Numbered from the stretch's first letter, positions 25,566 through 35,780 are shown. The stretch is DNA of 64,000 nt from Salinigranum halophilum (GCF_007004735.1 NZ_SSNL01000004.1:248001-312000); one strand, 5' to 3'. Numbers and translations are program-made. Notes: generated by a model not told the origin, from the sequence alone.

Positions 25566-26342
25566 TCAGTCGGCGAGGTCGTCGAGGAACGCACGGACCG
25601 CCGCGTTGAACGCGGCCGGCTGTTCGAGCATCGCCAGGTGGGCCGCGTCGGGGACTTCCTCGTACGAGCACGCGGGGAGGTTGTCGGCGAGGTACTCGTG
25701 GTACCACGGCGGTGTCAACTGGTCGTGCACGCCGACGACGGCGACGCTGGGGGTCGTGACCTCCTCGAGGCGGTCGCGGACGTCGAACCCGTGGCACGTC
25801 TGGAAGTCACGGCTGGTGACGGCCTGCCCGGCGTCGTACATCACCTCCGTCGAGGCCTCGACGAGCGCGTCGCTCGGCTCGTGAAAGAGCCGGTCGGGTT
25901 CGTGCAGGAACTGGACGGCTCGGTCGAAGTCGTCATCGAGCCACGCGAGGAGGTCGTCGAGGACCGCGAGTCGCGCGCCCGTGCCCGTGAGGACCAGGCC
26001 GTCGAGGTCGAGGTCGCGTTCGAGCGCGGTCGTGAGTGCGACGGCCCCGCCGAGCGAGTTGCCGACGAGCACGCGCGCATCGACCGCGCGTGCGACGGCG
26101 ACGACGTCGTCGACGTACGCCGAGAGGGTCTCGTACCCCGGGTCGGCGTCGACGTCGTCGCTCTCGCCGTGCCCGCTCAGGTCGAGCGCGGTGACCGGCG
26201 TCGTGTCCGCGAGGCGGAACTGCGCCCGCCACGCCGCGTGCGATCCACCACTCCCGTGGACGCAGAGGAGGCCCGGACCGTCGGTGTCTCGCCCCCGCGT
26301 CCGGGCGACCGTGGTCCGCCCATGGTGTGTAATCCGGTCCAT
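25566..26342 (-). CDS. Alpha/beta hydrolase
   Basis: 258 aa. Oxyanion-region HGSGGSHAAW (29-38), nucleophile elbow GNSLGG (Ser96), and a late GVHDQLTPPWYHEYLADNLP with an Asp, followed by DAAHLAMLE with the catalytic His. The substrate cannot be told. A TATA-like CTTTATTCGG on the minus strand (about 26367-26376) lies 30 nt upstream, so the mRNA is nearly leaderless. Confidence 0.88.
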   Translation of the reverse strand: MDRITHHGRTTVARTRGRDTDGPGLLCVHGSGGSHAAWRAQFRLADTTPVTALDLSGHGESDDVDADPGYETLSAYVDDVVAVARAVDARVLVGNSLGGAVALTTALERDLDLDGLVLTGTGARLAVLDDLLAWLDDDFDRAVQFLHEPDRLFHEPSDALVEASTEVMYDAGQAVTSRDFQTCHGFDVRDRLEEVTTPSVAVVGVHDQLTPPWYHEYLADNLPACSYEEVPDAAHLAMLEQPAAFNAAVRAFLDDLAD

Positions 26343-26462
26343 GTGAGCACTCTATCGGGAGGCCGAATAAAGCCCCGTCCACCCGGCTCGCGGCCCGGGA
26401 CGACGGTGGAACCGCAACACGACCGTTCAGCGGTATCCGGACGCTGTCTGCCGATTCGTTGG

Positions 26463-26480
26463 CGAAAGGTTTATATACTT
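26463..26480 (+). promoter_or_regulatory. Strong promoter of the Hsp20-like/cdc48 unit
   Basis: CGAAAGGTTTATATACTT combines a purine-rich BRE (CGAAAG) with a near-consensus TATA box (TTTATATA). The predicted start is about 26500, giving a leader of roughly 10 nt before the ATG at 26510. It is the best match to the haloarchaeal consensus in the window. Confidence 0.7.
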
Positions 26481-26509
26481 ATAAAGCTAACTTGTGGTTA
26501 GTTGCTATC

Positions 26510-26758
26510 ATGAGTACCCAACAGTTCGCCGGTGCCAACGACCGGTTCCTCCGCCGCTACGAGTACGACGACAGCTGGATCGTCGCGGCCGACCTCGGGG
26601 TCGCCGACGACGCGATCGACGTCGACGTCGTCGGAACGACCGCCATCGTCGTGATCGACACCGGCGACAGGGTCGCCGAGACGGAGTTCGAGCTCCCCGG
26701 CACCGACGCCGACGTCGCCGTGCAGAACGGCGTCATGACCATCACGGTCACGAAGTGA
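26510..26758 (+). CDS. Small Hsp20-fold-like protein upstream of cdc48
   Basis: 82 aa. The second half is a run of beta strands with a terminal GVMTITVTK. This matches the end of the alpha-crystallin domain (G-V-L-T-I-x-V-x-K), while [14 protein letters not shown] resembles its first strands. It lacks the N- and C-terminal extensions needed for large sHsp oligomers. It begins 32 nt after the TATA box and lies 49 nt before cdc48, so a co-transcribed substrate-binding or adaptor role with the unfoldase is plausible. An in-frame upstream extension includes the TATA box and is rejected. Confidence 0.75.
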   Translation: MSTQQFAGANDRFLRRYEYDDSWIVAADLGVADDAIDVDVVGTTAIVVIDTGDRVAETEFELPGTDADVAVQNGVMTITVTK

Positions 26759-26807
26759 CGCGGCCGGCGACAGCGCAGACACCACAGACACACCACACAG
26801 ACCCAGT

Positions 26808-29069
26808 ATGAAACTCATCGTTCGACCGCTGAAACAGAAGGACGCAGGGCGCGGACTCGCCGCGATCGACCGCCAGGCCGCCGAAGAACTCGGTCTCGAG
26901 GGCGGCGACTTCATCCGCCTCAAGGGACAGAACGGTTCGACTATCGCGCGGGTGTGGCCCGGTTACCCCGAAGACCAGGGCACGGGCGTCATCCGTATCG
27001 ACGGCCGACTCCGCCAGCAGGCCAACGTCGGCATCGACGACCGCGTCGAGGTCGAGAAGGCGGACGTCAAGCCCGCCTCGCGGGTGACAGTCGCCCTCCC
27101 GCAGAACCTCCGCATCGGGGGGAACATCGGGACGTACATCCGCGACAAGCTCGCCGGCCAGCCCGTGACGAAGGGGCAGACCGTCCAGCTCCCGCTGGGC
27201 TTCGGCTTCATGGCCTCGTCGAACCAGACCGTGCCGTTGCGGGTGGCATCGACGCAGCCGTCCGGGACGGTCGTCGTCAACGATTCGACCGACGTCGAGA
27301 TCTCACAGAAGCCCGCCGAGCAGATCCGTGAGACCTCGGCCGGGAGCGACGGCGGCCCCTCCATCACCTACGAGGACATCGGTGGGCTCGACCGCGAGCT
27401 CGAACAGGTCCGCGAGATGATCGAGCTGCCGATGCGCCACCCCGAGCTGTTCTCGCGGCTGGGCATCGACCCGCCGAAGGGCGTGCTCTTGCACGGGCCG
27501 CCCGGAACGGGGAAGACCCTCATCGCGAAGGCCGTCGCCAACGAGATCGACGCCTCCTTCCACACCATCTCGGGCCCCGAGATCATGTCGAAGTACTACG
27601 GGGAGTCCGAAGAGCAGCTCAGAGAGATCTTCGAGGAGGCCGAGGAGAACGCGCCGGCCATCGTCTTCATGGACGAACTCGACTCCATTGCGCCCAAGCG
27701 CGAGGAGACGAGCGGTGACGTGGAGCGCCGGGTCGTCGCCCAGCTCCTCTCGCTGATGGACGGTCTCGAATCACGCGGCCAGGTGGTCGTCATCGGTGCC
27801 ACCAACCGGGTGGACGCTATCGACCCCGCGCTCCGGCGCGGCGGCCGGTTCGACCGCGAGATCGAGATCGGCGTCCCGGACCGTGGGGGCCGCAAGGAGA
27901 TCATGCAGGTCCACACGCGGAACATGCCGCTCGCAGACGACGTCGAACTCGACGAGTTCGCCGACAACACCCACGGCTTCGTCGGCGCGGACCTCGAGTC
28001 GCTGGCCAAGGAGTCGGCGATGAACGCCCTGCGGCGGATTCGCCCCGAACTCGACCTCGAGGCCGAGGAGATCGACGCCGAGATCCTCGAACGCTTGCAG
28101 GTGACCCTCGACGACTTCAAGGAGGCGCTGAAGGGAATCGAGCCCTCCGCGCTGCGTGAGGTGTTCGTCGAGGTCCCCGACGTCACCTGGGAGGACGTCG
28201 GCGGGCTCGAAGGCACGAAAGAGCGCCTCCGCGAGACCATCCAGTGGCCGCTGGAGTACCCCGAGGTGTTCCAGCAGCTGGATATGGAGGCCGCGAAGGG
28301 CGTCATGCTCTACGGGCCGCCGGGCACGGGGAAGACCCTGCTGGCGAAGGCGGTCGCCAACGAGGCCGACTCGAATTTCATCTCCATCAAGGGTCCCGAA
28401 CTGCTGAACAAGTACGTCGGGGAGTCGGAGAAAGGCGTCCGCGAGGTGTTCAAGAAGGCGCGGGAGAACGCACCGACCGTCGTCTTCTTCGACGAGATCG
28501 ACTCCATCGCGACCGAGCGCGGCCGCAACACCGGTGACTCCGGCGTGAGCGAACGCATGGTCTCACAGCTGTTGACCGAACTCGACGGCCTCGAAGCGCT
28601 CGAGGACGTCGTGGTCATCGCCACCTCGAACCGTCCGGACCTCATCGACTCGGCGCTCCTCCGCCCCGGACGGCTGGACAGACACGTCCACGTGCCCGTC
28701 CCCGACGAGGCAGCCCGCCGGGCCATCTTCGACGTGCACACCCGGAACAAGCCGCTCGCGGACGACGTCGACCTCGACGCGCTCGCGTCGAGGACGGAGG
28801 GCTACGTCGGTGCCGACGTCGAGGCCGTCTGCCGCGAGGCCGCGATGAGCGCCTCCCGGGAGTTCATCCGCAGCGTCTCCAAAGAGGAGATCGGCGACTC
28901 GGTCGGTAACGTCCGCATCACGATGGACCACTTCGAGAGCGCCATCGAGGAGGTCACGCCTTCGGTCACCGACGAGACCCGCCGGCGCTACGAGGAGATC
29001 GAACAGCGCTTCAAGAAGAGCGAGGTCGAACGCGACGCCGAGACCGAGGTCAGCCGGACGTTCCAGTAG
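26808..29069 (+). CDS. cdc48: Cdc48/VCP-type AAA+ ATPase
   Basis: 753 aa. N-domain (1-185, double-psi barrel start [20 protein letters not shown]), D1 ATPase with Walker A GPPGTGKT (about 230) and Walker [13 protein letters not shown], and D2 ATPase with GPPGTGKT (about 503), [11 protein letters not shown] and the arginine-finger region [10 protein letters not shown]. It unfolds proteins for proteasomal degradation or complex disassembly. The C-terminus ends VSRTFQ, short of an HbYX motif. A GC hairpin with a T-run follows immediately. Confidence 0.97.
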   Translation: MKLIVRPLKQKDAGRGLAAIDRQAAEELGLEGGDFIRLKGQNGSTIARVWPGYPEDQGTGVIRIDGRLRQQANVGIDDRVEVEKADVKPASRVTVALPQNLRIGGNIGTYIRDKLAGQPVTKGQTVQLPLGFGFMASSNQTVPLRVASTQPSGTVVVNDSTDVEISQKPAEQIRETSAGSDGGPSITYEDIGGLDRELEQVREMIELPMRHPELFSRLGIDPPKGVLLHGPPGTGKTLIAKAVANEIDASFHTISGPEIMSKYYGESEEQLREIFEEAEENAPAIVFMDELDSIAPKREETSGDVERRVVAQLLSLMDGLESRGQVVVIGATNRVDAIDPALRRGGRFDREIEIGVPDRGGRKEIMQVHTRNMPLADDVELDEFADNTHGFVGADLESLAKESAMNALRRIRPELDLEAEEIDAEILERLQVTLDDFKEALKGIEPSALREVFVEVPDVTWEDVGGLEGTKERLRETIQWPLEYPEVFQQLDMEAAKGVMLYGPPGTGKTLLAKAVANEADSNFISIKGPELLNKYVGESEKGVREVFKKARENAPTVVFFDEIDSIATERGRNTGDSGVSERMVSQLLTELDGLEALEDVVVIATSNRPDLIDSALLRPGRLDRHVHVPVPDEAARRAIFDVHTRNKPLADDVDLDALASRTEGYVGADVEAVCREAAMSASREFIRSVSKEEIGDSVGNVRITMDHFESAIEEVTPSVTDETRRRYEEIEQRFKKSEVERDAETEVSRTFQ

Positions 29070-29087
29070 GACCTTTTTTCGGGTCCT
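29069..29087 (+). terminator. Terminator after cdc48
   Basis: GGACC - TTTTTTC - GGGTCC directly after the stop codon gives a small stem with a T6 tract (29074-29079), suited to T-rich archaeal termination. Confidence 0.55.
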
Positions 29088-29282
29088 CGCACGTCTTCGA
29101 CGCGCTCCGCTTCGCCGAACAGCCCGACACCCACACCGAGCCGTCCCTTCGACAGGTTCTTAACCCCGCTCCCCCGAGTCGCAGGTCCGAACACCTCGTC
29201 GGGCAGCGCGACGACACGACTTCGTTTCACCGGAAATCGGGTGTGTCAAATCGCTAGACTGGAGCGGTGTCGCTCTTCTGAT

Positions 29283-29744
29283 TTATAACTCGTCTTCGAG
29301 GTCGAGCAGGATGCCTTCCGCGTGGTCCTCCGGCGAGACGTTCTCGTACGCGCGGACGACCCGTCCGTCGGGACCGACGACGTAGGTGTTGCGGAACACC
29401 CCGTCGAACGTCTTGCCGAACATGTTCTTCTCGCCGTAGGAGTCGTACGCCGCGGAGACCTCGCCGGACTCGTCGGACAGGAGGTCGAACGAGAGGTCGT
29501 GTTTCTCGGCGAAGGCGGCGAGGTCGGAGACGGGGTCGTCGCTGATGCCGACGACCGAGATACCTCGTTCTTCGAACGCGTCGAGCGAGTCACGGAAGCC
29601 ACACGCCTCGGTGGTACACCCAGGAGTGTCCGCGCGGGGGTAGAAGTAGACGACCACCCACCCGTCGAAGTCGGTCAGCGAGACTGTCTCGCCGTGTTGG
29701 TTCTGCAGTTCGAACGTCGGGGCTGTCGTCCCAGTTTCGAGCAT
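29283..29744 (-). CDS. bcp: Peroxiredoxin, BCP/PrxQ type
   Basis: 153 aa. Thioredoxin fold with FYPRADTPGCTTEACGFRD: peroxidatic Cys43 and resolving Cys48, five residues apart, the PrxQ arrangement. It reduces hydroperoxides using thioredoxin-like partners. A single gene, convergent with cdc48. Confidence 0.94.
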   Translation of the reverse strand: MLETGTTAPTFELQNQHGETVSLTDFDGWVVVYFYPRADTPGCTTEACGFRDSLDAFEERGISVVGISDDPVSDLAAFAEKHDLSFDLLSDESGEVSAAYDSYGEKNMFGKTFDGVFRNTYVVGPDGRVVRAYENVSPEDHAEGILLDLEDEL

Positions 29745-29847
29745 GGTCGTACTCGCGTCGCGGATGGCAAGAACCCTGATGACTGCCGTGACCGCTTGCC
29801 GGTAGTCGCTCGGGGCAGCGACATCCGGACCCGGCTCACGGCAGTCC

Positions 29848-30780
29848 TCAGTCGATGCGTTCGGCCGCGTTTTTCTGCACGAGGGGGTCGGCGTTGGTCG
29901 TCGGAAGCATCACCACGTCGTCGCGCGCGAGGTCGTACTCGCGCTCGTCGACGCCGTAGACGGTCCCGACGTCCGCCGTGATGCGCAGTGTCGTCCGCGT
30001 CAGGCCGGTCCCGGCCTCGTCCGTCTCGGTCGTCTCGTCCGCGGACGACTCGTCGCCGACGGCCGAGGCCGTCGGGGCCGCACCGTCGGCCGTCGCCTCG
30101 CTGGAATCGCCGGAGGCGGCCACGACCCCCTCGGGGGGCCGGTCCCCGTCCGTCGTCTCCGTCTCCGCCGCCTCACCGGCCGGTGTCGTCTCTTCGGCAG
30201 CGGGCGTGTCCGGCGGGGCGGGCGGAGAACCGGCCTCACCGGCCGCGGACTCGTTCCCGAGCGCGTCCACGAGGAGGTCGTCCGAGGCATCGGCGGGTCG
30301 GTCACGTCCGACGTCGGACGACTGTCCCCCGGTCGCCCCCGCCTCCGGCACCGCGTCGTCGACCGGACCACTCCCGGCCGCGCTCGCCCCACCCGTCCCT
30401 TCGAGGGTCGTCATGACCGTCTCACGGTTCTGCCGGATACGCGCGACGAGGTCGTCGAACAGTTCCCGCTCCTCGGTGGTCATTCCCTCTTCGTCCGTCG
30501 CCATGTCCGCGGCGGCGAACGAGGCGTGTTTGACGACCTTGCCCACGCGACGCTCGTACAGCGCGTTCGCGACCTCCTGTGTCGACTCGATGGTGTCTGT
30601 CAGCTGGCGGACGTCCTCGGAGGCGAAGGGGTCGTCGGCCGCCTCGACGGCCCGCTCGCGCTCGTCTTTCAACTGGGCGACGTAGTCGGCGACGTCCTCG
30701 TAGAAGGAGTCCCGCAGGTGCTGGAGGCTGTCCTTCTGGCGCTCTGCCCGTTGCACACTGCGTAACTCTTCGAGGTTCAT
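29848..30780 (-). CDS. GINS complex protein (Gins51-like), replication factor
   Basis: 310 aa. The N-terminal helical A-domain (about 1-125: MNLEELRSVQRAERQKDSLQ, YEDVADYVAQL, RRVGKVVKHAS) and C-terminal B-domain (about 255-310: DVGTVYGVDEREYDL, VVMLPTTNADPLVQKNAAERI) match archaeal GINS. They are separated by about 130 residues of acidic, Pro/Ala/Thr-rich disordered linker, much longer than in non-halophiles. GINS activates the MCM helicase with GAN/RecJ. It lies 30 nt downstream of priS, the classic archaeal gene pair. Confidence 0.9.
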   Translation of the reverse strand: MNLEELRSVQRAERQKDSLQHLRDSFYEDVADYVAQLKDERERAVEAADDPFASEDVRQLTDTIESTQEVANALYERRVGKVVKHASFAAADMATDEEGMTTEERELFDDLVARIRQNRETVMTTLEGTGGASAAGSGPVDDAVPEAGATGGQSSDVGRDRPADASDDLLVDALGNESAAGEAGSPPAPPDTPAAEETTPAGEAAETETTDGDRPPEGVVAASGDSSEATADGAAPTASAVGDESSADETTETDEAGTGLTRTTLRITADVGTVYGVDEREYDLARDDVVMLPTTNADPLVQKNAAERID

Positions 30781-30810
30781 CTGTTAGGGATCATCTCGTC
30801 TCGGACCGGG

Positions 30811-31971
30811 TCACGACTGAACGACTTCCGCGCGCCCTCGCGCGAGGAGGAACACGCCGACGCACTCACGAACCGACACGACACCCTCCTCTACCCTAAA
30901 GCTGTCGCCCTCCATCTGCACCGGGCCGGGCTCGGTCACCTCGACCCGTATCTCCCGGTCGGTGAACGGCTCGGCCACCGCGTCGACGAGCGGGTCGAAC
31001 GACTCGATACCCGCCACCGGGAGCCGGCGAACCACGAGCCCCGTCCCGCCGTGGAGGCTGCCCGGGAACCGGATGAGCCGTCGGAGGTCCGTCGTCACCG
31101 GTTCGTCGATGGGCGCCGTCTCGTCGGCGACGACCTCCCGTGCGAGTGACTCGACCAGCGTTCTGACGCCGGGGCCGCCGGCCTCGAGGTTCCCGGTTCG
31201 GACGGCCTCCGGGGTGGTCTCGAACGCGCCCAGGATAGTTCGGGCGCGCTTCTCGCCGATGCCGTCGAGTTCCATGAGCCGCGCGGTCGCGTCGGCTTCG
31301 TCCATCGCCGCGAGTTCGTCGACGAACGCGAGGAGTCGGCGGTGCGTCCGCGCCCCCCAACCGCCTTCGGTCTTGAGCATCCGGCGCGTCGTTCCCCGCC
31401 TGGTCTCCGTCCGGACGAGGCCGTCGATGTCGAGGTCGATGGCGCGCAGGTAGTCGACGACCTCGCGCCGCGCCGTCGAGTCGAGCGTCCGGACGCTCTC
31501 CTCGCGCACGTGCACGTGATATCCACGACCTCCCGAGAAGACGACCTGGAGGTCATCGTTCGAGAACCCGAGGTCGTCGGTGAGGAGGTCGACGAGGCGG
31601 ACGAGCGCGCCCTTACACCGCTCGAGCATCTCCGGGTAGGGCGTCGACTCGTCGACGCCGTCGAGGTGGTCGCCGTCGAGGTCGAAGACGAGGTCGGCCG
31701 CCAGCCACCCCTTCTCGTCCATCGTTCCAGCACCGGGGGCCCGATACTCGGCGGCCGAGAAGTACACGTGTCGGGGCGCCTCGTCGGCGAGGAACGTCCC
31801 GACGTCGCCGAGGTCGACGAGCGCTTTGTGTCGGACCATCGTGGTCCCGCCGGCGGTCCACGGGATGTAGCCCCACTCGCGCGACTCGGCCGCCGGCGGG
31901 AGGTCGACGTCGGTCGACGCGTAGTACGCGCTGAACCGACGGCGCAGGAAGTCGCGGGTCGCGGGGTCCAT
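30811..31971 (-). CDS. priS: DNA primase small (catalytic) subunit PriS
   Basis: 386 aa, starting MDPATRDFLRRRFSAYY; a GTG 19 codons upstream is less likely. Catalytic acidic pair in VFDLDGDH (D97, D99), SGGRGYHVHV (about 145) and RFPGSLHGGTGL near the C-terminus. It makes RNA/DNA primers with PriL. It is followed by the GINS gene in the same orientation. Confidence 0.95.
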   Translation of the reverse strand: MDPATRDFLRRRFSAYYASTDVDLPPAAESREWGYIPWTAGGTTMVRHKALVDLGDVGTFLADEAPRHVYFSAAEYRAPGAGTMDEKGWLAADLVFDLDGDHLDGVDESTPYPEMLERCKGALVRLVDLLTDDLGFSNDDLQVVFSGGRGYHVHVREESVRTLDSTARREVVDYLRAIDLDIDGLVRTETRRGTTRRMLKTEGGWGARTHRRLLAFVDELAAMDEADATARLMELDGIGEKRARTILGAFETTPEAVRTGNLEAGGPGVRTLVESLAREVVADETAPIDEPVTTDLRRLIRFPGSLHGGTGLVVRRLPVAGIESFDPLVDAVAEPFTDREIRVEVTEPGPVQMEGDSFRVEEGVVSVRECVGVFLLARGRAEVVQS

Positions 31972-32145
31972 GTCGGCGGATGTTGTCGAGAGGTCGGTAA
32001 AGTCGTTGCGTCTGCGCGGTCCGGACACCGATCCACTGAAGCATTAAGTCGTGAAGTCACATACGCCTACGGAAGGGGACTGGTTCGGGGCGGTCGGATG
32101 AGCCGGTGGCCACCTTCGGGCTCACGCGTAGTGATGACGGCGAAT

Positions 32146-32166
32146 TTACTACAACTGCGGTAGTAA
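32146..32166. promoter_or_regulatory. Operator candidate upstream of the sugar ABC transporter
   Basis: TTACTAC - AACTGCG - GTAGTAA is a perfect 7-bp inverted repeat with a 7-nt spacer, 6 nt upstream of the BRE. The half-sites resemble the TACT...GAGTA motif reported for TrmB in Halobacterium (from memory). A TrmB-family gene closes this cluster at 39423-40484. The position upstream of BRE/TATA suits activation. Confidence 0.55.
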
Positions 32167-32172
32167 CAATTA

Positions 32173-32190
32173 CCGAAAGAATAAATAAGA
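32173..32190 (+). promoter_or_regulatory. Core promoter of the sugar ABC operon
   Basis: BRE CCGAAAGA followed by TATA-like ATAAATAAG (32181-32189). The predicted start is about 32212, so the binding-protein mRNA is nearly leaderless (ATG 32215). Confidence 0.65.
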
Positions 32191-32214
32191 GGTATACTAA
32201 CACATCGAACTGTA

Positions 32215-33756
32215 ATGGTCGATACTGAGCCACACGACAGCGAATCGGGTGTGTCGCGGCGGAGTTTCGTCAAGGCAGCAGGGGCCTCGGGGGTCGCAGT
32301 CGGGCTCGCAGGGTGTGTGAGCACCGGCGGCGGCAGTTCCGATGGTAACGGCGGTGGCGGCTCCGATGGCGGCAGCGGTGGGTCGACGGACACGCCCATC
32401 AGCACCGAGGAGCCGACCGAAGAGATCACGATTCAGTGGGCGGCGGACACGCGCGTCGCCAACGCGAGCGAAGAGATCCAGCAGGCGCTGACCGACGCGG
32501 GCCTGCCGGACAACATCACGGTCGAAATCCTCGCCGGGTCGCAGGTCACGGACAACCGCCAGTCGCAGTACCAGCAGTGGCTGAGCTCGGGTCGCGAGGA
32601 CCCCACGCTCATGATGATGGACAGCGGATGGACGATTCCGTTCATCGCCCGCGAACAGCTGCAGAACCTGAGCCAGTCGCTCCCGAGCGAGATGGTGAGC
32701 GAGGTCGAAGACGAGTACTTCCAGGCGTCGGTCAACACCGCACAGGGACCGAACGGTGACCTGTACGGGATTCCGCTGTTCCCGGACTTCCCGACCATGC
32801 AGTACCGCAAGGACCTCCTTCGGAACGCGGGCTACGGCGACTCGGACTTCGAGACGTGGGCGACCGAGTCCATGTCGTGGCAGGAGTTCTCGCAGGTCAC
32901 GCGGGAGGCGCTCGACGCCAACGACGTCGAGTACGGGTACACGTTCCAGGCGAACGTCTACGAGGGCCTCTCGTGCTGTGACTTCAACGAGTTCATGACC
33001 TCGTGGGGTGGCGCGTACTTCGGCGACCCCTCGCAGTACCTGTTCGGCCCCATTGGCGACCGCCCCATCACGGTCGACGAGCAGCCGGTCATCGACTCCA
33101 TCAAGATGGTCCGGACGTTCATCCACGGCACGGACGACCCCGAGGGCATCGGCGGCGACTTCGCGGGGAACATCGCCCCCGAAGCCGTCCTCCAGTGGAC
33201 CGAGGAGCCATCGCGCAAGCCGTTCACGAGCGGCGACGCCATCATGCACCGCAACTGGCCGTACGCCATCCCGATCAACGGGGCCGAAGACACCTTCGGC
33301 GAGGACCTCGGCGTCATGCCCATCCCCTACGGTGTCACCGCCGACGAGGCCGAGTACCCGATGACGGGTGGCCCGGTCGCCGCGCTCGGTGGCTGGCACA
33401 TGACGATGAACCCGAACTCGTCGTCCGCGAAGAAGCAGGCCGCCGTCTCCGTGCTCCGCGCCATGATGAAGGAGTCGTTCGCGCTCGCGATGTTCCGCAT
33501 CATCGGCTGGATTCCGCCGAAGCCGACGCTGCTCGACTCCGACGCCGCGGCGGAGGTCGACATCATCGGCCGCTACACGGAGCAGCTGAAGGTGGCCGGC
33601 GAGAACGCCATCCCGCGGCCCGTCACCGTCGTCTGGCCCCAGCAGTCGGGCCGCATCGCCAGTCAGGTCAACGCCGCCTACGCGCAGGAGAAGACTCCCC
33701 AGCAGGCGATGTCCGACCTGAAGTCTCAGCTCGAGCAGATCGAGAACAGCGCATAA
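32215..33756 (+). CDS. Sugar ABC transporter substrate-binding lipoprotein (Tat-exported)
   Basis: 513 aa. The twin-arginine signal SRRSFVKAAGASG ends in a lipobox-like GLAGC (Cys about 34), followed by a Gly/Ser linker and a family 1 solute-binding fold (YQQWLSSGREDPTLMMMDSGW, LYGIPLFPDFPTMQYRKDLL, FTSGDAIMHRNWPYA). These match maltose/trehalose-type binding proteins. It delivers sugar to the two permeases and ATPase that follow in the same operon. The exact sugar is unknown. Confidence 0.92.
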   Translation: MVDTEPHDSESGVSRRSFVKAAGASGVAVGLAGCVSTGGGSSDGNGGGGSDGGSGGSTDTPISTEEPTEEITIQWAADTRVANASEEIQQALTDAGLPDNITVEILAGSQVTDNRQSQYQQWLSSGREDPTLMMMDSGWTIPFIAREQLQNLSQSLPSEMVSEVEDEYFQASVNTAQGPNGDLYGIPLFPDFPTMQYRKDLLRNAGYGDSDFETWATESMSWQEFSQVTREALDANDVEYGYTFQANVYEGLSCCDFNEFMTSWGGAYFGDPSQYLFGPIGDRPITVDEQPVIDSIKMVRTFIHGTDDPEGIGGDFAGNIAPEAVLQWTEEPSRKPFTSGDAIMHRNWPYAIPINGAEDTFGEDLGVMPIPYGVTADEAEYPMTGGPVAALGGWHMTMNPNSSSAKKQAAVSVLRAMMKESFALAMFRIIGWIPPKPTLLDSDAAAEVDIIGRYTEQLKVAGENAIPRPVTVVWPQQSGRIASQVNAAYAQEKTPQQAMSDLKSQLEQIENSA

Positions 33757-33789
33757 GTACCCTCGGTACACTCTGTCACACGAACACAC

Positions 33790-34797
33790 ATGGCAACAGA
33801 ACAACGAACCGAGGAGGGCGTTCGCACGAGCGGGGGCCCCATTACGGCGGTCACCCGCTGGATGGAGAACCTCTCGGAGGCGCAGTACGCGTATCTGCTC
33901 CTCATCCCGGCACTCTTGCTCCTGCTCGTCATCGCCATCTACCCCTTGGCGTCGACGTTCCTCATGTCGCTGTCGGCGGACGCCCTGACGGGCTCTGCTC
34001 GTCTGGGTGAGTTCGTCGGCCTCCAGAACTACGTACAGCTCCTCACGGGACAGATCGACTTCAAGTTCCCCTCGCCGTTCCTGCCCGGCGGGGGAGTCGG
34101 ATTCATCCAGAGCGCACTCGGTGTCACCCTGGTCTTCACCGCGGTGAGCGTCCTGTTCGAGACCATCATCGGCTTCGGCCAGGCGTTCGTCCTCGACCAG
34201 GACTTCCGGGGTCGTCGGTGGGTCCGCGTCGCCATCATCATCCCGTGGGCCGTCCCCATCGTCATCCAGGGGATGATCTTCTTCCTGATGTTCCAGCCGA
34301 ACATCGGCTTTCTCATCGGGACCACGGAGAACCCGACGCTGCTCAATCAGCTCGGCATCAGCACGACGCCGTTGCGGAACACGGTGGACTCACTCACGCT
34401 GATCATCGTCGCCGACGTCTGGAAGACGACGGCGTTCATGGCGCTCCTCATCCTGGCAGGAATGCAGAGCATCGACCGCTCGCTGTACGACGTGGCGAAG
34501 GTGGCAGGCGCCTCGCCGTGGCAGCAGTTCAAGATGATTACGTTCCCGCTCATCCTCCCGACCATCCTGGTCGCGATGCTGTTCCGCACCATCGCCGCGA
34601 TGCGCGTGTACGGCATCATCGAGACGATGGCGGGCTGTTCGACCGTGCCGTCGCTGTCGTGTCTCGTCGTGACGACGTTCAACTCACGACTGTACGGCAC
34701 CTCGGCGACGGTCGCGTTCGTGACTGCGGCCATCATCGCCGTCGTCGTGTCGGTGTACATCTTCAAGTTCGCCGACGCAGAGGGAGGTGCCTTCTGA
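33790..34797 (+). CDS. Sugar ABC transporter permease (MalF-like)
   Basis: 335 aa with six to seven hydrophobic segments. The EAA loop region reads KVAGASPWQQFKMITFPLILPT, the cytoplasmic contact with the ATPase. A first TM (LLLIPALLLLLVIAIYPL) precedes the conserved core. The 33-nt gap from the binding protein and 2-nt gap to the second permease show an operon. Confidence 0.93.
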   Translation: MATEQRTEEGVRTSGGPITAVTRWMENLSEAQYAYLLLIPALLLLLVIAIYPLASTFLMSLSADALTGSARLGEFVGLQNYVQLLTGQIDFKFPSPFLPGGGVGFIQSALGVTLVFTAVSVLFETIIGFGQAFVLDQDFRGRRWVRVAIIIPWAVPIVIQGMIFFLMFQPNIGFLIGTTENPTLLNQLGISTTPLRNTVDSLTLIIVADVWKTTAFMALLILAGMQSIDRSLYDVAKVAGASPWQQFKMITFPLILPTILVAMLFRTIAAMRVYGIIETMAGCSTVPSLSCLVVTTFNSRLYGTSATVAFVTAAIIAVVVSVYIFKFADAEGGAF

Positions 34798-34798
34798 G

Positions 34799-35776
34799 AT
34801 GTCGATCGAGGACTCAACCCAGGGAATGGGCAAGATGGACGACGCACCGATCAAGCGCGGCCCGCTCGCGACGTGGGTCAGCAAGGTCATCAAGAACCCC
34901 AAGCGCGCGTACCGCGCGATGTTCTACGTCCTGACCATCTTCTTCCTCATCACGACGCTGTTCCCGTTCTACTGGCTGCTCGTGCTGGCGCTCACGCCGA
35001 ACGAGGCCATCTCGAACATGGGGCTGCTCCCCAAGGGGTTCAACCCCGGCGTGTTCGTCACGATGTTCGAACGGGTGCCGTTCCACCTGTACATGTTCAA
35101 CAGCTTCGTGCTCGGCATCACGACGACCGTCATCGTCCTCCTGCTGGCGTCGCTGGCAGGCTACGTCTTCGGTCGGCTTCGCTTCCCCGGGAAGAACGTG
35201 CTGATGCTGGCCATCCTGGCCATCTCGTACTTCCCGCCGGCAGCGTTCCTCATCCCGCTGTTCCAGCTCTTCACCGGGAACGTCTCACTGACGTTCATGA
35301 TACCTGGGCTGCCGGAGTTGACAGTGTCATCGCCAGACACGTTCAACACGCCCATCCCGATGGTGATGCCGTTCAGCGCGCTGTTCATGCCGCTGTCCAT
35401 ATTCATCCTCACGACGTTCTACGGCCAGATTCCGGACGGCCTCGAGGACGCCGCGCGGGTGGAGGGAACCACCAGACTGGGCGCGCTGTTCCGCGTCATC
35501 ATCCCGCTCTCGGCGCCAGGGGTCGCGACGGCGGGCGTCCTGACGTTCATCAGCGTCTACAACGAGTTCTTCTTCTCGTTCCTGATGAACAACGGTGAGG
35601 CATCCTCGTGGGCGCCCATCGTCGCTGGCATCCTGAAGTATCAGGGCCAGTTCGACACGCCGTTCAACCTCATGGCAGCAGCGAGCATCGTCGGGGTTCT
35701 GCCCGTCGCAATACTGGTCATCATCGCTCAGGAGCGTATCGTGAGTGGGCTGACCGCCGGAGCACTCAAGGAGTAA
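34799..35776 (+). CDS. Sugar ABC transporter permease (MalG-like)
   Basis: 325 aa, starting MSIEDSTQGMGKMDD one base after the previous stop. Six TM segments; the EAA loop is EDAARVEGTTRLGALFRVIIPLSAPG. It forms the heteromeric channel with the preceding permease. A slightly longer GTG start (34787) overlapping the previous gene is possible but unnecessary. Confidence 0.93.
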   Translation: MSIEDSTQGMGKMDDAPIKRGPLATWVSKVIKNPKRAYRAMFYVLTIFFLITTLFPFYWLLVLALTPNEAISNMGLLPKGFNPGVFVTMFERVPFHLYMFNSFVLGITTTVIVLLLASLAGYVFGRLRFPGKNVLMLAILAISYFPPAAFLIPLFQLFTGNVSLTFMIPGLPELTVSSPDTFNTPIPMVMPFSALFMPLSIFILTTFYGQIPDGLEDAARVEGTTRLGALFRVIIPLSAPGVATAGVLTFISVYNEFFFSFLMNNGEASSWAPIVAGILKYQGQFDTPFNLMAAASIVGVLPVAILVIIAQERIVSGLTAGALKE

Positions 35777-35780
35777 TACA

